Translations under genes and position numbers: made by a program | Part shown: piece by piece, positions 23,968 to 32,643 of the stretch | Layout of the letters: every line of letters starts with the position of its first letter | How positions within the stretch are numbered: position 1 is the first letter of the stretch | Source: Ruminococcus sp. | GTDB lineage: Bacteria > Bacillota > Clostridia > Oscillospirales > Ruminococcaceae | Length of the DNA: 42,603 nt | Reading direction: 5' to 3' | Assembly: GCA_017484095.1 (NCBI GenBank) | Contig: JAFUTU010000046.1 | Coordinates: forward strand, 1 to 42,603 | Notes under the pieces: model-generated | The model's database searches: none | Told to the model about the DNA's origin: nothing | What the model saw: only the letters and a program-made list of their open reading frames with translations

Positions 23968-26274
23968 ATGACTACAGTTAATATTCATGTCTATGGAATA
24001 GTGCAGGGCGTCGGCTTCAGACCGTTTACGGCAGTTGCTGCGGCAAAGCACAACATAGTTGGTACTGTTGCAAATAAGGGCTCATACGTTGAGATAATTG
24101 CTCAGGGCGAGTTGAAAGATATTAACGTCTTTATTGATGAGGTAAAATACCGACCTCCTGAACGTGCAGTGATACTTGGAGTTGATGAGCTGCCTTATAC
24201 ACAAAATGAGTCTTTTGACAGTTTTGAGATAATAGAAAGCGAAAAAGAATACGGCGATATCTTCATATCGCCCGATATTGCGACCTGTGACAAATGTAAA
24301 AAAGAGCTTTTTGACAAAAACGACAGGAGATACCTTCACCCATTTATAAACTGTACGCAGTGTGGTCCGAGGCTTACTATCCTCGATTCTATGCCTTATG
24401 ACCGAGTGCGCACCAGTATGGGTGAGTTCCCGATGTGTGATAAGTGTTCATCGGAATATTATGACCCTGCGACAAGGCGCTATGATGCTCAGCCTGTTTG
24501 CTGCAACGACTGCGGTCCAGAGGTTTATATTCTCGGCACTGATATCAAGGGTGCAGATGCCATAACCGCTGTAAGACGAAGCATTTGCGAAGGAAAGATA
24601 GCTGCGATCAAAGGTATCGGAGGATTTCATCTTTGCTGTGATGCCAAGAATACAGAAGCTGTGGAGAGGCTTCGTAAGCTGAAAAGACGTCCGATGAAGC
24701 CTTTTGCAGTTATGATGAGAGATATAGAGACTGTCAGAAGAGAATGTTTGATCGAAGATGGACAGGAAGAATATCTTACAGGCTGGCAAAAGCCAATAAT
24801 GCTTCTTGAAAAGCGTGAAAAGCAGTTCCTTTCTGATAGAATCGCTCCCGATAATCTGACGATCGGTGTTATGCTCCCTTATGCGCCGGTTCAAATGCTT
24901 TTGTTTGACTATCCCGACGGGATACAGATCAGTGATTGTCTTGTTATGACCAGTGCTAATGCCAGAGGTGCTCCGATATGCAGATGCGACGAAGATGCAT
25001 TGACTGAGATCGCGGGCTTTTGTGATATTATACTTTCTCATAACAGAAAAATACGTATCAGAGCTGATGATACGGTTACAGACTGGCTTTATGACAAGCC
25101 GTATATGATAAGAAGATCCAGAGGATTTGCACCGCTGCCGATAATGCTGGCCTGCGATAACTCAAAACAGGCTATAGCGATCGGAGGAGAGCTGAAAAAC
25201 AGCTTCTGCGTTGCAAGAAACGGAATGCTTTATTTATCGCCGTATATCGGTGATATGGCTGATATCAGAACTGTAAAGGCTTTGAAGGAATCATCACGAA
25301 GAATGTGTGAGATGCTTGAAGCTGAGCCTGATGAAGTAGTCAGCGATAAGCACCCGATGTATAACACAGTGACATTTGCCGAAGAGTACGCAAAATCCCA
25401 CGATATACCCTTAGTACAGATACAGCATCATTACGCTCATATCCTTTCCTGTATGGCTGAAAACGGATATGACGGAAAGGTCATCGGGCTTAGCCTTGAC
25501 GGTACAGGCTACGGTGATGACGGTACTGTATGGGGCGGAGAGATACTTGTTTCCGATTATAGCGGATTTGAACGGCTTGGAAGCATCAGCTCGTTTTATC
25601 AGGTCGGCGGTGATATTTCGGCTAAAGAGGGCTGGCGTATAGCTGCTGCAATACTGAACAGTGTTTTCGGCGATAATGGCAAAGATATCTGCACAAGACT
25701 TGACATTTGTTCCGAAAAGGAATATAGTTTAATAAATATGATGTCTCAGAACAAGATCAACAGCGTTATGTCAACAAGCTGCGGAAGGCTGTTCGATGCA
25801 GTATCGGCTGTTCTTGGAATAAGACGCGCATCTACATTTGAAGGTGAAGCTTCAACAGCTCTTATGTATCATGCACAGATTTATGAGCGCAAGGGCAGCA
25901 GCTTTGTCAGTGGATACAAAGAAGAGCTTATCAGAACAGACAATGAAAATGTTACATTGGAGACAAATTCTCTTGTGAAGTATATCGCGGAGCAGAGGAT
26001 CAGTGATATAACTGCTGATATTGATATGCTTGCGTATGAGTTTCATTATGTTCTGTCAAAAATGCTGATAAGTGCTTGCGAGCATATCAGAAAGAACAGA
26101 TGTCTTGATACTGTCGCGCTGAGTGGCGGTGTGTTTCAGAATAAACTGCTTGTAAGGCTTACAAATGAGGGCTTGATCGAAAAGGGGTTTAAAGTTCTGC
26201 TGCACAGTGTTGTGCCGCCTAATGACGGAGGTATCGCTTTAGGGCAGGCAGCATATGCCGTAAAAAACATGTGA
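23968..26274 (+). CDS. hypF: Carbamoyltransferase HypF
   Basis: A 768-residue cytoplasmic enzyme that converts carbamoyl phosphate into the carbamoyl group transferred to the C-terminal cysteine of HypE, the source of CN ligands for iron. Domains in order: acylphosphatase (VYGIVQGVGFRPF at about 4-16), two CxxC-x18-CxxC zinc fingers (about 108-185), a YrdC-like carbamoyl-AMP domain (about 200-390), and a Kae1-like domain with QHHYAH near 488 and LSGGVFQN near 716. Length and all modules are complete. It directly follows the nitrogenase-like genes, linking CN synthesis with them. Confidence 0.97.
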   Translation: MTTVNIHVYGIVQGVGFRPFTAVAAAKHNIVGTVANKGSYVEIIAQGELKDINVFIDEVKYRPPERAVILGVDELPYTQNESFDSFEIIESEKEYGDIFISPDIATCDKCKKELFDKNDRRYLHPFINCTQCGPRLTILDSMPYDRVRTSMGEFPMCDKCSSEYYDPATRRYDAQPVCCNDCGPEVYILGTDIKGADAITAVRRSICEGKIAAIKGIGGFHLCCDAKNTEAVERLRKLKRRPMKPFAVMMRDIETVRRECLIEDGQEEYLTGWQKPIMLLEKREKQFLSDRIAPDNLTIGVMLPYAPVQMLLFDYPDGIQISDCLVMTSANARGAPICRCDEDALTEIAGFCDIILSHNRKIRIRADDTVTDWLYDKPYMIRRSRGFAPLPIMLACDNSKQAIAIGGELKNSFCVARNGMLYLSPYIGDMADIRTVKALKESSRRMCEMLEAEPDEVVSDKHPMYNTVTFAEEYAKSHDIPLVQIQHHYAHILSCMAENGYDGKVIGLSLDGTGYGDDGTVWGGEILVSDYSGFERLGSISSFYQVGGDISAKEGWRIAAAILNSVFGDNGKDICTRLDICSEKEYSLINMMSQNKINSVMSTSCGRLFDAVSAVLGIRRASTFEGEASTALMYHAQIYERKGSSFVSGYKEELIRTDNENVTLETNSLVKYIAEQRISDITADIDMLAYEFHYVLSKMLISACEHIRKNRCLDTVALSGGVFQNKLLVRLTNEGLIEKGFKVLLHSVVPPNDGGIALGQAAYAVKNM

Positions 26275-26315
26275 ATATCTGACGATATTGAATAAATTTT
26301 GAAAGGAAGATATAT

Positions 26316-26525
26316 ATGTGTGTTGGATTATCTGCAAGAGTTGTAAGTATTAAGGATCAGACTGCTGTGATAGAGGCAGGCGGCGCTCAGCGTGCTGTAA
26401 GTGCAGGTGTGCTTGATGAGCTTGAACCAGGCGATTATGTTATGGTGCACGCAGGCGTTGCAATTGCTAAGATCACAGAGAGCGATGAAGAGCAGACCGA
26501 TGAGGTAATGGAGAGCTTATTATGA
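26316..26525 (+). CDS. hypC: Hydrogenase maturation chaperone HypC
   Basis: A 69-residue HypC/HybG-family protein. The essential Cys2 (MCVGL), which ligates the Fe(CN)2CO moiety, is present, followed by the family core ARVV and a conserved GDYVMVHAGVAIAKI segment in the C-terminal half. It works in complex with HypD. The ribosome binding site AAAGGAAG lies before the ATG, and its last four bases overlap hypD. Confidence 0.95.
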   Translation: MCVGLSARVVSIKDQTAVIEAGGAQRAVSAGVLDELEPGDYVMVHAGVAIAKITESDEEQTDEVMESLL

Positions 26526-27574
26526 ACGAACAGATCAAAGCTGCCAGAGAGATCATAACAGGCTATCAGGGAAGACCTCTCAGAATTATGGAGGTTTGCG
26601 GAACTCATACGCATGAGATATTCAGGCTGGGCATCAGAAAGCTTCTGCCCGAAAGTATTGATGTCATTTCCGGCCCTGGATGTCCTGTATGTGTCACAGC
26701 TGTCGGCTTTATTGATGAAGCTTGCTGGCTGGCACTTGAAAAGGGCTGCATTATCTGCACATTCGGTGATCTTATAAAGGTACCCGGTACAGAAATGAGC
26801 CTTGCACAGGCAAGGGCTAAAGGTGCACAAGTAAGGCCCGTGTATTCGCCGCTTGATGCTGTAGAGCTGGCAAAAGAAAACCCTGACAAGCAGGTCGTGT
26901 TCCTGGCGGTCGGCTTTGAAACTACGACTCCGTCTGCCTGTCTTGCTGCGAAGCAGGCAAAGGCAGAGGGGCTCAATAACTTCTCTTTGCTGACAGCAAA
27001 CAAAACCATGCCTAATGCTTATAATGCTTTGGTCGGAAGTGCTGATGCTTTCATATATCCGGGTCACGTTAATGCAATAACAGGAAACGGCGCTTGTATC
27101 AGGCTTTGCGAAGAAAAAGGTGTTAGCGGTGTCGTAGCCGGTTTTACCGCAAATGAGCTCCTGATCGCGCTGGCTGTAGCTATAAAGCTGCTTCAGAAAG
27201 GCGAGCCTTTCTTTCGCAATTGCTATCCGCGTGTCGTAAAAGACGAAGGGAACCTTGCTGCGATAAAGCTTATGGACGAAGTTATGGAGTCTTGTGACAG
27301 TGAATGGCGCGGACTGGGAATGATACCGATGTCAGGTATGAAGCTCAGAGAAGAGTATGCAGAGTATGACTCTCGGATAAAATATTCGATGCCTGAGATA
27401 AAGGGCAGACCTAATCCTGCTTGCCGCTGTGGAGATGTTTTGCAGGGTAAGTGCAAACCGTCTGACTGCAAAGTGTTCGGTAAGGTATGTACACCGCTTC
27501 AACCTATAGGTGCCTGCATGGTTTCTGATGAAGGCGCGTGCTCGGCATACTATCAGTATTCTGGAATTATTTAA
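26522..27574 (+). CDS. hypD: Hydrogenase maturation protein HypD
   Basis: A 350-residue iron-sulfur scaffold on which Fe(CN)2CO is assembled with HypC. Signatures: MEVCGTHTH (about 23-31, containing the Fe-binding Cys), GPGCPVCVT (about 51-59), FETTTPS (about 135-141), and the C-terminal [4Fe-4S] region with CRCGD, C-x4-C and a late GACMV segment (about 294-340). Complete. It overlaps hypC, and hypE follows after 16 bases. Confidence 0.97.
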   Translation: MNEQIKAAREIITGYQGRPLRIMEVCGTHTHEIFRLGIRKLLPESIDVISGPGCPVCVTAVGFIDEACWLALEKGCIICTFGDLIKVPGTEMSLAQARAKGAQVRPVYSPLDAVELAKENPDKQVVFLAVGFETTTPSACLAAKQAKAEGLNNFSLLTANKTMPNAYNALVGSADAFIYPGHVNAITGNGACIRLCEEKGVSGVVAGFTANELLIALAVAIKLLQKGEPFFRNCYPRVVKDEGNLAAIKLMDEVMESCDSEWRGLGMIPMSGMKLREEYAEYDSRIKYSMPEIKGRPNPACRCGDVLQGKCKPSDCKVFGKVCTPLQPIGACMVSDEGACSAYYQYSGII

Positions 27575-27590
27575 TACGGAGGATAGAATT

Positions 27591-28598
27591 ATGAGTGAAA
27601 ATAAGGTTACTTTAGCACATGGTGCCGGAGGAAAACAGACCAGTGAGCTTATCAGCAGAGTGTTCAAGGCACATTTTTCAAACCCCTTATTTACTGCTGA
27701 TGATGCAGCTGTGCTGCCACAGATAGATTCTAAGCTTGCATTTACTACTGATGGCTTTATCGTATCCCCTTGGAAGTTCAACGGCGGTAATATCGGTAAG
27801 CTCTCGATCTGCGGAACGGTTAACGATCTTTCATGTATGGGTGCCAAGCCGATGTACTTGACATGTGGATTTGTTATAGAAGAGGGATTTGATCTTGATG
27901 ATCTTGAAGAGATCGCCGTTGCTATGGAGAAAACAGCTGCGGAAGCAGGAGTGAAGATAGTTGCAGGTGATACCAAGGTAACAGGAAAAGGTCAGGTCGA
28001 TGGCATTTTCATAACAACAACAGGTATCGGTGCCGTTCAGGAGGGTGCAAATACATCAGGTAAGTTTTCTAAACCCGGAGATGCAATAATAGTTACAGGT
28101 GATGTCGGAAGGCACGGTTGTACAATACTTCTTGCTAGAGATCAGTTCGGTATAGAATCAGATATTGACAGCGACTGCGCACCTCTCTGGGATACTGTAA
28201 GCTCTGTACTGGAGGTTTCTAAGGACGTTCACGTTATTAGAGATGCCACTAGAGGCGGCGTTGGTACAGTTTTGTATGAAATAGCTGAACAGAGCGATGT
28301 CGGGATAGTTCTTGATCAGACTGCTATACCTGTTGATGACAGAGTTAAAGGCGTTTGCGGTATGCTCGGTCTTGAGCCGCTTTATCTCGCCTGCGAGGGA
28401 AGACTGGTTATCTTTGCACCTGCTGAAGATGCTGATAAGATCGTAGAAAAGCTTCGCGAAGGTAAATATTCAAAAAACGCTGCCATTATAGGCAGCGTTG
28501 CTAAAGAAAATAAAGGTAAGGTTATTGTTGAGACCGAGATCGGTACACAAACTATACTTCCTCAGCCAAAGGGAGAACTTCTTCCCAGAATTTGTTAA
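27591..28598 (+). CDS. hypE: Carbamoyl dehydratase HypE
   Basis: A 335-residue PurM-like ATPase that dehydrates the HypF-added carbamoyl group on its terminal cysteine to thiocyanate and passes CN to the HypCD iron. The N-terminal LAHGAGGKQTSELI, DDAAVLP and the conserved C-terminal tail PRIC, with the essential terminal Cys, are all present. ATG 27591 is chosen because GGAGGA lies ten bases upstream; a longer frame back to 27510 would overlap hypD. It is the last gene of the operon. Confidence 0.97.
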   Translation: MSENKVTLAHGAGGKQTSELISRVFKAHFSNPLFTADDAAVLPQIDSKLAFTTDGFIVSPWKFNGGNIGKLSICGTVNDLSCMGAKPMYLTCGFVIEEGFDLDDLEEIAVAMEKTAAEAGVKIVAGDTKVTGKGQVDGIFITTTGIGAVQEGANTSGKFSKPGDAIIVTGDVGRHGCTILLARDQFGIESDIDSDCAPLWDTVSSVLEVSKDVHVIRDATRGGVGTVLYEIAEQSDVGIVLDQTAIPVDDRVKGVCGMLGLEPLYLACEGRLVIFAPAEDADKIVEKLREGKYSKNAAIIGSVAKENKGKVIVETEIGTQTILPQPKGELLPRIC

Positions 28599-28620
28599 TG
28601 CACAATATCATACTTCTTAT

Positions 28621-28653
28621 GCACCTGTATGAACTATCATATGGGTGCTTTTA
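28621..28653 (+). terminator. Terminator of the hyd/nif-like/hyp operon
   Basis: A 12-base imperfect stem (28621-28632 with 28637-28648) followed by TTTTAT. It lies between convergent hypE and the ECF gene. Confidence 0.75.
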
Positions 28654-28657
28654 TATG

Positions 28658-29173
28658 CTACTTTGTGTTTTTTATACTTTTAAACTGCTTAAATCTTTCT
28701 AACGAGAGACCGATTACTACATATACTATTGCCGATGATAAAGTTTGAACCGTATTTGCAGCTGCATCTGCAAAGCCTGCTCCCAACGAATGATAGATTA
28801 CAAGTCCGCTGTATAGACCGTATCCTCCAACGCAAACGATCAGAGACGGTATTATTGCGATAAGATTATGTGCGCATATTATGTTCTTGTTCTTTGATGT
28901 GAAGAACATGGCAGTCACAGCCTTAATTATAAGAGTACCCGGCACCCATATCAGATAGCCTGACAGCGCATCTGCAAGTGCTCCGCCAACGGCACCAACG
29001 AATATCGCATATGGTGTCGGAAGTACTGAGCCTGCAAGAAATATAACCGCATCACCAATGTGTACATATCCTTTTATTGTTGGTACGTGTAAAAAGGCTG
29101 TAAGAACGTATGTCAGCGCAGTCAGTATTCCTGTTAGTGCTATAAGCTTTGTTTTTTCACGATTTTCATTCAT
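28658..29173 (-). CDS. ECF transporter S component
   Basis: A 171-residue membrane protein with about five to six helices. The layout (basic N-terminus, ALTYVLTAFL helix, VHIGDAVIFLAGSVLPTPYA, a VGAVGGALADALSGY motif, and a C-terminal helix pair) matches substrate-binding S components of energy-coupling-factor vitamin transporters, similar to the TIGR04002/DUF1393 group. The substrate is probably a vitamin or related compound and cannot be named. The ribosome binding site AAGGAGC lies ten bases before the ATG on the minus strand. No EcfA or EcfT gene is nearby, as usual for group II systems. The 29,174-29,360 gap shows nothing else recognisable. Confidence 0.85.
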   Translation of the reverse strand: MNENREKTKLIALTGILTALTYVLTAFLHVPTIKGYVHIGDAVIFLAGSVLPTPYAIFVGAVGGALADALSGYLIWVPGTLIIKAVTAMFFTSKNKNIICAHNLIAIIPSLIVCVGGYGLYSGLVIYHSLGAGFADAAANTVQTLSSAIVYVVIGLSLERFKQFKSIKNTK

Positions 29174-29361
29174 AAAGATCAGCTCCTTTGAAGTTATTGT
29201 GCTTATTTTATCACGATTTTAAATATTAATCAAATCGGAGTAGTATGATTTGTGTACTATGGCCTCTTGTTAAAAACGTTCAATTCTAAGTAGTGAGATC
29301 GACTTCACTTTTGTTAGTTTTGACATAGATTTTTCTGACTTTTAGAACCTATTAAAACTAA

Positions 29362-29407
29362 AAGATCACACTCACCAAACAGCAGCGCTGAATTTGAGTG
29401 TGATCTT
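29362..29407 (-). terminator. Terminator after asparagine synthetase-like gene
   Basis: A 13-base perfect stem (29362-29374 with 29395-29407); on the minus strand it is followed by TTTAGTTTT. Confidence 0.8.
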
Positions 29408-29422
29408 GTGCATTTAGTAGAA

Positions 29423-30955
29423 TTATCTTTTTACGAAATACTCATCATACCATACAAGGAAGGTATATATCGTCCAAATCTTTCTCCAAAGATCAGAGTT
29501 TCCGCCGATGTATTCATTCCATATTGAATCGACTTCTTCTTTATTGAAGAATTTTTCGCATATATCACTGCTGAGCATCTCTTTGACGGGAGCATTATAA
29601 TTATCATCCGCCATCCAGTATCTTATCGGAACAACAAATCCAAGCTTTTTTCTGAATGCGATCTCATCGGGCAGTACCTTTGCGGCTGCCGTTCTGAATG
29701 CGACTTTGTTTTGCTCTTCATTAACTTTATACTTTGAAGGCAGCCTTGACGCTATGTCAAACACTCTTCTGTCAGTTAAAGGCATTCTGATCTCGAGCCC
29801 TGCTGCCTCACTCATCTTATCTACATTCAGATAAATATCTCCTTCAAGCCATATCTGTATATCAACATCAGACATCTTAGTGAGCGGATCGAGCCCTTCT
29901 GTTTCATCATAGATATACTTTACCAGATCGATTGGCAGATAATCATCATAATAGTTTTTAAGAAGCTTCTTCTTTTCTTCTTCCTTCATTATGTTCGTAT
30001 TTCCAACGTAGAAGGTTTTAAGATTATCACCATATCTTTCTGCGTTTCTATACATATTGTAGCCGCCAAAGAACTCATCTGCGCCCTCACCTGAATAGCA
30101 AAGCTTAGTGTGCTTTGCGGTCTCACGGCACCCGATGGCAAAAACTATTGCAGAGGCATCACCGAGGGGCTGCTCCATATTGTACATAACATAAGGCACT
30201 GCATCGAAATACATTTCAGGTGTGATCCTTGCTCTTGAGAACTCTCTTCCGAGAAGCTCAGCAGTTTTTGCTGCAAGAGGGGATTCATCAAATCTTTCGT
30301 CGTCGTATCCGCATGAATCACATCTTTTAGCGTCAGACATTGCCAGCACATATGAAGAATCCACTCCTCCCGAAAGGAATGATTCAGCAGTTTCATCTTC
30401 TGTTTTAACTTCAGGCATTACCTCTTTGATGGTTTCATGTATCTCATCAGCCCATTGTTGAAGGGTCTTGTCATTATCAGGTCTGAATGTGGGTGTCCAG
30501 TAGCGAGTGAGCTCGAGTTTGCCGTTTTCAAACACAAGATAATGTCCCGGCATAAGCTTTTTTACACCCTTAAAAAAGGTGTCCTCACCTGCTACATATG
30601 TAAGTGTCATATATATCTGTAGCATTTTGTCGTTAAGCACTTTTTTAAAGCCGTTTTTTGACATGATCTTGCTGATATTTGTGCCGTAAAGCAGCATGTT
30701 ATCATCGGTAACATAATAATAGAAAGGCTTTGTTCCGAAATGATCTCTCACACAGAATGTCTTATTATCATCTTCTATAGCAAATGCGAACATTCCGTAT
30801 AGGTGGTCAGCTAGATCGTACCCCCATTTTTCGTATGCTTTTATTATTATCTGTTTTTCTCTTTCCGTGCTTTCCAGAGAATTATCAACACCAAGCTCAG
30901 CACAGAGCTCTTTCCAGTTTCTGATATGTCCTCTGTAATCGGTAAGTTGTGCCAT
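29423..30955 (-). CDS. Asparagine synthetase-like protein lacking the N-terminal Cys nucleophile
   Basis: 510 residues, about 40-110 shorter than typical AsnB proteins. The C-terminal synthetase domain is intact, with SFLSGGVDSSYV at about 192-203, SGEGADEFFGGYNMY around 290, and EIRMPLTDRRVFD around 384. The N-terminal region resembles the end of the glutaminase domain (YGMFAFAIEDD, RDHFGTKPFYYY), but the first ~60-70 residues, including the MCGI start that carries the Gln-hydrolysing Cys, are absent. A good AGAGGTGA ribosome binding site and promoter show this is the true start, not a truncation. It probably uses ammonia rather than glutamine, or acts on another aspartate-like substrate. 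Confidence 0.88.
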   Translation of the reverse strand: MAQLTDYRGHIRNWKELCAELGVDNSLESTEREKQIIIKAYEKWGYDLADHLYGMFAFAIEDDNKTFCVRDHFGTKPFYYYVTDDNMLLYGTNISKIMSKNGFKKVLNDKMLQIYMTLTYVAGEDTFFKGVKKLMPGHYLVFENGKLELTRYWTPTFRPDNDKTLQQWADEIHETIKEVMPEVKTEDETAESFLSGGVDSSYVLAMSDAKRCDSCGYDDERFDESPLAAKTAELLGREFSRARITPEMYFDAVPYVMYNMEQPLGDASAIVFAIGCRETAKHTKLCYSGEGADEFFGGYNMYRNAERYGDNLKTFYVGNTNIMKEEEKKKLLKNYYDDYLPIDLVKYIYDETEGLDPLTKMSDVDIQIWLEGDIYLNVDKMSEAAGLEIRMPLTDRRVFDIASRLPSKYKVNEEQNKVAFRTAAAKVLPDEIAFRKKLGFVVPIRYWMADDNYNAPVKEMLSSDICEKFFNKEEVDSIWNEYIGGNSDLWRKIWTIYTFLVWYDEYFVKR

Positions 30956-30986
30956 AATATCACCTCTAAAATAATCTTACGGAATA

Positions 30987-31015
30987 ATTATATCAAATAT
31001 GGTTGTTTATGTCAA
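30987..31015 (-). promoter_or_regulatory. Consensus promoter for asparagine synthetase-like gene
   Basis: On the minus strand: perfect TTGACA (31015-31010), 17 bases, perfect TATAAT (30992-30987). Confidence 0.85.
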
Positions 31016-31030
31016 TCAGAATTTGTCAGC

Positions 31031-32185
31031 TCAAAGCATTTCGATGCTGCTTTTTAATCTCTCCAAGCCGTCCTTGACCAAAGATCTCGGGCAAGCAATA
31101 TTCATTCTCAGAAAACCATTTTCATTGCCGTAAATGTCACCGCTAGAAAGAAACAGACCTGAGCTTTTTCTTATGTGCTTGGCTAGCTCTTTTGACGGCA
31201 TTTTTAAAGATGTGCAATCAAGCCAGAGCAGATAAGTTGCGTTTGAAGGCACGAGCTTTATCTGAGTTAGATTTTCAGATATATAGCTTGATACCAGCTG
31301 CTTATTATCAAATACATATTGTCTTAGCTCATCAAGCCATTGAGCGCCATGTTCAAATGCTGCCACTGCCGCTTGGACAGCGAATGCGTTTGGTTCTGCA
31401 ACTTCATCAGTATTGAGAGCACGCCATACCTTATGACGAAGCCGTGCATTAGGCACTACAGCTGCTGCGGTCTGGAGACCTGCCAGATTGAACGCTTTAG
31501 TCGGAGATATGCACACAACACAGTTATCACGGCATTTTTCAGACACTGATGCAAACGGAACGTAGCTCTGACCCGGATCAGTAAGATCACAATGGATCTC
31601 ATCTGATATCACTGTAACGCCATTGTCGTAGGCAAGCTCTCCTAACCTTGCGAGAGTTTGTTTGTCCCATATTTTGCCGATCGGATTGTGTGGGTTACAA
31701 AGCAGCAGAAGGGAAGTTTGAGGATCGGAAATAGCAGTCTCTAACTTGTCAAAATCAATACTGTATTCATTTTTATTGCAGTCAAGTGGGAACTTCTGAA
31801 TGTTTCTGCCGTTGTTTTTTACACAGTTGAAAAAGACGTTATAGACAGGCGTCATTATAAGAACATTTTCACCTACCGATGTTAACTTGCGTATGCAGCT
31901 AGAAATTATCGGTATAACACCTGTGCTGAATATCAGCTGTTGTTTTTTGTATTCTATGCCGTGGTGGTCTTTCCACCAGTTGATATATGCCTGATACCAT
32001 TCATCAGGTATAGTTGAATAGCCGAAAACGCCATGTTCTGCACGTTTGATGATAGATTCTGTTATCTCCGGTGCAGTGCGAAAATCCATATCTGCCACCC
32101 ACATCGGAAGCTCACCATCCGCTATATCCCATTTGAAGGAGTTGGTATTTTTTCTGACAATTATCTCGTCAAAATCATATTTCAT
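31031..32185 (-). CDS. patB: PatB/MalY-type cystathionine beta-lyase
   Basis: A 384-residue PLP enzyme of aminotransferase class I/II, MalY/PatB subgroup. Clear markers: N-terminal NTNSFKWD and WVADMDF (about 29-35), CNPHNPIGK near 163, SDEIHCDL near 194 and the PLP-lysine segment SPTKAFNLAGLQ near 228. It probably cleaves cystathionine, cysteine or related C-S bonds to give homocysteine or sulfide, pyruvate and ammonia; a side role in other aminotransfer is possible. It has a separate promoter from the gene downstream. The start is marked by a GACGGTGAA upstream sequence, a weak ribosome binding site. Confidence 0.9.
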   Translation of the reverse strand: MKYDFDEIIVRKNTNSFKWDIADGELPMWVADMDFRTAPEITESIIKRAEHGVFGYSTIPDEWYQAYINWWKDHHGIEYKKQQLIFSTGVIPIISSCIRKLTSVGENVLIMTPVYNVFFNCVKNNGRNIQKFPLDCNKNEYSIDFDKLETAISDPQTSLLLLCNPHNPIGKIWDKQTLARLGELAYDNGVTVISDEIHCDLTDPGQSYVPFASVSEKCRDNCVVCISPTKAFNLAGLQTAAAVVPNARLRHKVWRALNTDEVAEPNAFAVQAAVAAFEHGAQWLDELRQYVFDNKQLVSSYISENLTQIKLVPSNATYLLWLDCTSLKMPSKELAKHIRKSSGLFLSSGDIYGNENGFLRMNIACPRSLVKDGLERLKSSIEML

Positions 32186-32238
32186 AAATTCACCGTCCCT
32201 GAATTATTGTGCCGGATTGTCAAACAAACAGCATATAA

Positions 32239-32267
32239 AGTATAGCATAAAGCGCACAAAAAGTAAA
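32239..32267 (-). promoter_or_regulatory. Promoter for patB-like gene
   Basis: Minus strand TTTACT (32267-32262), 17 bases, TATACT (32244-32239), about 50 bases upstream of the start. Confidence 0.6.
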
Positions 32268-32573
32268 GCCCTAAAGATATACCTGTGCTGGTTCACACGG
32301 CCGAGCATTGCGTACGGATCTGAAAATGCAAATTTTTTCGTTTATCTGTCTTTACTTTTTTCTTATAATGTGTTATTAAAAACGCCCACATCAATCAAGT
32401 TAAACTAAATTGCTATATAATCCCTAAACCCCTTGAAAATACGCACATTTAAGCAGACACGCAACTAAGCATATTTATTCAGCTTTATGCAACTTTTCAT
32501 AACAAAGTTGACCATAAGTTGTCCAAGAAATACTAAGACAGTAGAATATATCGTAAAGAGATAACTTGAAAAC
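32268..32573. other. Non-coding region between patB-like and tetR genes
   Basis: About 300 bases without a convincing ORF. It holds a weak plus-strand TTGACC (32508-32513) with TACTAA 17 bases later, just before a strong plus-strand terminator, so a short non-coding transcript is conceivable. Nothing else is recognised. Confidence 0.4.
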
Positions 32574-32618
32574 AGCCACCCACATATTGCCGGATGAGCA
32601 ATATATAGGCGGCTTTTT
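32574..32618. terminator. Terminator, probably bidirectional
   Basis: An imperfect stem closes AGCC (32574-32577) with GGCT (32611-32614) and includes an internal ATATTGC/GCAATAT arm; strong T run on the plus strand. It lies just past the stop of the minus-strand tetR gene. Confidence 0.7.
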
Positions 32619-32643
32619 CTTTTTATTTCATAGTCACATCATT

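Noticed and set aside
26435..27067. 210-residue minus-strand ORF
   Set aside because: It is antisense to hypD with no ribosome binding site and random composition.
27510..27590. Longer N-terminus for HypE
   Set aside because: It would overlap hypD and lacks a ribosome binding site; ATG 27591 has GGAGGA and gives the usual HypE start.
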